From Microbotryum silenes-acaulis (Eukaryota > Basidiomycota > Microbotryomycetes > Microbotryales > Microbotryaceae), in the NCBI GenBank assembly GCA_003665825.1, contig QPFY01000024.1:124001-188000 (forward strand): 64,000 nucleotides of DNA, written 5' to 3'. Within the stretch, counting starts at the first letter, position 1, and every line of letters begins with the position of its first letter. Positions 57,497 through 64,000 of the stretch are shown here, piece after piece. The notes under the pieces are model-generated. The model was not told where the DNA came from, did not search any database, and saw only the letters and a program-made list of their open reading frames with translations. The position numbers and the translations under genes were made by a program.

Positions 57497-60400
57497 ATGG
57501 CGGTCGGGCGTACGTACTCGTCACTGCGTAAGGCCGAGTTCGAATACGCCGCGACGACCGAGGAGGAGCTGTCCGTGCAGGAGGATCAGGTGGTTTGGGT
57601 TGTCGAAGAGGATGATCCCGAGTGAGTTCGATGTGCGCCTTGTTCTGTGCGGAGGTGATGGTTGCTGCTGGGATGGGATGGGAGGTGCTCCCCGGGTGTG
57701 CTCGGTGTGATCGGTCACACTGTCGAAACGATCGACTCGGGCGATCCAAGCGAGGGCGGCTATGCCGAGCTAGTGCTGTAAAGAGACCTACCAATCCAAT
57801 CATCCGACTTGATACGTGCCCCCCCTTTCCGCAGATGGCACAAAGTCAAGATCAAGTCGTCCGACTCGACCGCGGCCCCACAAATCGGACTCGTACCCGC
57901 CTCGTACCTCACCTCAGCCCCCGTACTCCGCGTCGTTCGAGCCATGTATGACTATTCCCCTGCATTGAACGAAGAAGGTGTGGCCGATAACGATGAGGAA
58001 CTGGCCATCACGGAGGGGGAGGAACTGAGCCTGGTCGAGGAGGAGGAGGATTGGTGTCTTGTGCTTCGGGGGGACGGGCAAGGCGCCGGCTTTGTGCCGA
58101 CGAGTTATATCGAGGTGAGAAGCACTTTGGGAAGATGGCGATCCAAGTTATGGGTCACTTATCTGGCTATTGTGTGTGCGCATCTCTAAGGACGTCGACG
58201 CGGTGCATCATCAAGCCGAACCCGTCGATCAGCCTGCCGACGTGTCGGAGGAGGAGGAGGAAGAAGAGGTGAGGTGAAGACGAGCACCGCGTCTTTCGCT
58301 ACATCCTGTAACTGACACTCGGTACAATGTCTTCAGGCGCCTCTCCCTGTTGCCGCACCTGTTCCGGCCGCTTCGACGTATACGAGCACACTGCCTCCGC
58401 CCCCTCAGCGAAACGTCTCGACCGCCAGCCCCACGAACGTCAAGACCTGGGCCGTCACAGTTCGTCGCCAGCCTCGAAACAGCTAATCGCATGTGCCATT
58501 CCCAGCTAAGACACCTTCTTGAATCTAAATAGGAGGTCGACAAAAAGAAGAAGAAGAAAAAGGGCACCCTCGGTGTTGGCAACGGCGCCCTCTTCTTCGC
58601 CAGCGAGAGTGACAAGGTGGGGCTCAACCCGGCGGAATCTGTCCGAACCCTTCTTGATCGAATGCTGACCGATCCTTGCGTTTGGGCACACAGACCCCAG
58701 TCCAACAGTACCCTTTGTCTTTACTCGAACATATCACGACCGAAAAGTTCAAGCACCTCCACCTCTCGTTCCCCTCGGCGCCCGAGCCGCTCCATTTCGT
58801 CATCGGTTCCAAGGACGTTTTCGAGGAGATCGTCGACAAGATCGAAGCAGATCGTGCCACTTCCGGTTCTTCGGCTGCAAAGGCGGCCTCCCCAGCAGTT
58901 CCTGCGTCGCCTCGACCGCCTCCCCTTGCTGCCGCTGCCGCTCCCGCCGCTCTTCCACCACCCGTCGCTACTTCAGGCTACATGCCCCCGCCTCCGCCCA
59001 TCCGTAGTGCCTCCTCGAGCAGCATCGTCCCTTCCGCCCCTAGTACTCCCGCTCGTAACGGGGGATCGTCAACCCCCGTCGGAAGCGAAGCCAACGCCGT
59101 CGCTCTGTACGACTTTGAACCCCAAGGTGATGACGAAATCGCCATCGTTGAAGGGGAACGCGTGATCCTCATCGACGACGGCTCGACTTCGGACGACCCC
59201 GATTGGGCCAAGATTCGTAAAGTGGGTAGCAACGTCGAAGGTGTCGTACCGGCGAGTTATATCGAATTGGATCCTGGAGCTTCCGCGGTCGGGTCCGCGC
59301 CGGCCAAAAGAGCGATCCCTGCTCCTCCTCCAGCTCCCGTCCCTGCCCCTGCCGCTGCTACTTCACGTGCTTCGCGAAGTCGTCCATCAGCTTATGACGA
59401 AGAGGAAGAAGACCGAAGAGAGGAAGAAGAACGTGCTGCTGCAGCGATCATTTCGAACCAACTTTTAGATGAGCAGCGTGCTCAACTGGCTCGGGACCGA
59501 GAGGCGAAAGCTGAACGCGCGTCCAAGAGGGAAGCGGAGAAGGAACGTCAACGCCTCGCGAGGATGGAGTCACAACCTAGGGCTGCACCGATCCCTGTAC
59601 CTACGACCAAGTCGGGTTTGACTCAGTTGGGAAGCGATGATGATGCTGAGCCGTCGAGGAAGTCGAGGTCGTCGAGGGGGGAGAATGGGGGCAGGTCGTC
59701 GAAGGATAAGGCGGTGAGGAAACCTGATGCGTCTAAGATTCGGACGTGGAAGGATCGTACGGGACAATTCAAGGTCGAGGCGGAGTTCATCGGGCTCAAG
59801 GACAACAAAATCCGTTTGCACAAACTTAATGGGGTCATTATTGAGGTACCTTTAGAGAAGATGTCGGGGGAGGACACGACGTGGCTCAAGAAGAAGATGG
59901 GTGGTGGAGACGATGAGAGAAGAGACCGATCGTCGAGAGAGGCGTCGTCGAGTCGACAATCCGGGTCCAAGTCGACGTCGTCGGGTCAGCCCAAAAAGCA
60001 GAACACAACAGATTGGTTCGAGTTCTTCCTCAATGCCGGGTGCGACGTCGATGCGTGTCAGCGATACGCTCGTAATGCCGACAACGAGGGAATCGAGGAT
60101 TCGCTCATTCCTGATCTCGAGGAGTCAAACCTTCGTAGTCTCGGGCTCAAGGAAGGAGACATCATTCGCGTGCGTCGGCATATCAAGGAGAAATACGCAG
60201 GACCACCACCTCCGACCAAATCCGATCGTGAGGAACAGATCGCTGCGGATGCAAGGATGGCCCTCGCACTGCAGAACGGACGCCCCACGCCCCCTGCCCC
60301 GGGCTTGTTCTCCCGTCCGGATGGCAAGTTACGAAGAGGGAGGAGGAACACGGCCAACAACCGAACAGCGGCGGGAGCGGTGGACCCCACTGCTCTTGTT

Positions 60401-61609
60401 GCTGCTGGGTCCGAGATTGCCAAGACGCGTGGCTCGACGCCAGTCACATCGCCTATCTCGGCGCAGTCGACAGGAGCGGCGTCCCTCGATCCTACGAAGA
60501 GGTCCAGCTCAACTCAGCCTCAGGTTGGTGGCTTTGACGACGATGCGTGGGAAGTCAAGCCTTCGCCTTCGTCGCCCGCTCCTCCTGCGCCCGCTCCTGC
60601 GGCTGCTCCGGCACCTCCTCCTGCTCCCGCTGCCCCTGCCCCGGTACCAGCTCCTGCCCCTGCCGCATCATCGCCTGTTGCTGAGACACCCCCGGTCCAG
60701 GCTCCCGCAAGGACTGGCTCAGCTGCCGGTCTGACCTACAACGATGGTTTGCTGGCGCAGCTCGGCATCGGCAACAACGTACAACGCCCTTCTTCGACTC
60801 CCACGGCCAACACAACGCAAATGAACGCCCTCTCCGTCCCCGCCTTCAACCCCAATGCTCCACGAGGTCCCATCACGCCCATTGCTGCAAATCAAGGTCT
60901 GCTCGCCCCTCTCGTCCCAACTCGAACGGGTTTCCCTACGCCCTTGATGCCCATGACAACAGGGTTCAATCCGATGCAGTCCCAGTTCACGGGTATCCCC
61001 AGCCCAGTGATGGTCATGAGTCAACCGACCGGATTCGTAGGGATGAACGCCTCTTCGCCTTTGGGTATGCAACCTACAGGGATAAACTTTCCCGCTCAAC
61101 CTCAACCGAGTGGGTTCATGCAACCTCAACCGACGGGATTCATGCAACCCCAGCCGACGGGGTACATCCAACCCCAGCCTACTGGGTTCATCGTACCCCA
61201 ACCGACGGGTTACAACCCTCAAGCTTCAGTCTTTGGTCAGCAACCACAACCACAATTCCAACAACCTCAACCTCAACCACCCGCACAACAACCCATCCAA
61301 TTCAATCCCATGCCACCCAACTCGAACAACTCCTCGAACAACTCCCAAACCGCAACCAAAACCGCTCAATTCGAACCAACCAACATCTTCGCCTCCATGA
61401 AAGACGGCACTTTCGCCTCCGGATCTACCCAACTCGGTCCTCAACAGGCAAATAAATACGATTTGTTGAGACCCCAACCCACTGGGTTTAACGGAGGTCC
61501 GATCCAGGCTCAGCCGACGGGCTTTGGGGTCATGCAGCCGCAGATGACGGGGTATAACCCCATGTTCAATGGGCAACAACAGCAGGGTGGGTATGGGGGT
61601 TATCGATGA
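57497..61609 (+). CDS. SLA1, actin-patch endocytic adaptor
   Basis: Six exons (57497-57621, 57835-58114, 58191-58268, 58337-58459, 58533-58616, 58694-61609) total 3,606 nt, 1,201 aa. Domains in order: SH3-1 (LRKAEFEYAATTEEELSVQE), SH3-2 (LRVVRAMYDYSP), the conserved linker domain (KKGTLGVGNGALFFASESDK), SH3-3 at about 363-425 (AVALYDFEPQGDDEIAIVEG), SHD1 at about 583-640 (RTWKDRTGQFKVEAEFIGLK), SHD2/SAM-like at about 669-735 (TDWFEFFLNAGCD), and a C-terminal array of xxQxTG repeats (MQPQPTGF, IQPQPTGF). Sla1 links cargo (NPFxD binding by SHD1), WASP, Pan1/End3 and actin assembly at cortical patches. The TG repeats are the sites of Ark/Prk kinases in yeast. Domain order and length match fungal Sla1. 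Confidence 0.94.
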
Positions 61610-61972
61610 TCGAGAAATAAGTAGGACGTGACGTTCTTGTGTGTTTGTGTTTTGTTTGTGACGTACGTTTAGGTATTGGAGACACGAGAAGAGAGAGGGA
61701 GAGGAGCGGATGGATTCGGGTCAGTGTGGAATTTCAATACATTGCTCACCATAGTCTTTTGACCACAGTGGCGTATGCCATGGGGAGAGTTATTGATGTA
61801 TATGAGTGCGAATCAAGATTGAGCCATCGAGCTCACTTGCGCAACAAAGTCACAATTCGTTCACTGCGTTCGTTACATCTGCTATAAGTAGCCCTCCAAT
61901 ACTCCAACCACTTCGAGATTACTCTATGAAACGATACCCCCATAACCAAGAAGCCTCTAGACTACCTCAAAA

Positions 61973-64000
<2,028 letters not shown>

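Overview
The window looks like nuclear DNA of an intron-rich, moderately GC-rich basidiomycete fungus. The reasons are dense genes with short GT-AG introns, a Plavaka-family DNA transposon, FunK1-type kinase-like genes, subunits of the fungus-specific DASH complex, yapsin-like GPI-anchored aspartic proteases, and TOR, SLA1 and SDH4 orthologs. A pucciniomycotine or otherwise yeast-like lineage is my guess, not a demonstrated placement. All gene models were built by eye. Wherever the exons were added up, the coding length closed on a whole number of codons.

Layout. 1-13.8 kb is accessory DNA: a decayed FunK1 kinase-like pseudogene (1159-3455), a perfect 199-bp tandem duplication (4061-4458), and a 7.76-kb transposon (5193-12955). 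The transposon has 19-bp terminal inverted repeats, GC(A/G)CTAAA-type subterminal repeats, a Plavaka transposase gene, and a second, divergently transcribed and apparently intact 9-exon gene of unknown function (520 aa). 13.8-16.6 kb holds a peroxisomal membrane protein (PXMP4 family), a small basic mitochondrial-type protein and LCL2. 17.4-27.9 kb is a tandemly duplicated two-gene block: aspartic protease A, a broken SPC19 copy, aspartic protease B, an intact SPC19. 28.2-35.1 kb (minus strand) holds a GT64-like glycosyltransferase, SPC34 (a second DASH subunit) and a monocarboxylate-type MFS transporter. A small secreted cysteine-rich protein follows at 36.3-37.0 kb. 37.5-51.7 kb holds TOR kinase, head-to-head with an RTR1/RPAP2-type phosphatase, then SDH4 and an unrecognised serine/proline-rich protein. 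51.7-57.4 kb is again accessory: a perfect inverted repeat (568-bp arms, 56-bp spacer), an orphan spliced fragment and a second FunK1-like gene with a frameshift. 57.5-64 kb has SLA1 and the 3' part of an IRC5/LSH-type SNF2 ATPase, which runs off the right edge.

How the parts relate. The core genes are ordinary housekeeping functions: TOR growth signalling, Pol II CTD dephosphorylation, respiratory complex II, actin-patch endocytosis, and kinetochore-microtubule coupling. The two DASH genes lie within 2.4 kb of each other, and one has a decayed duplicate. The most unusual items are the uncharacterised second gene inside the Plavaka element, the duplicated protease-SPC19 block with a homogenised 3' end, and the perfect palindrome at 52.4-53.6 kb.
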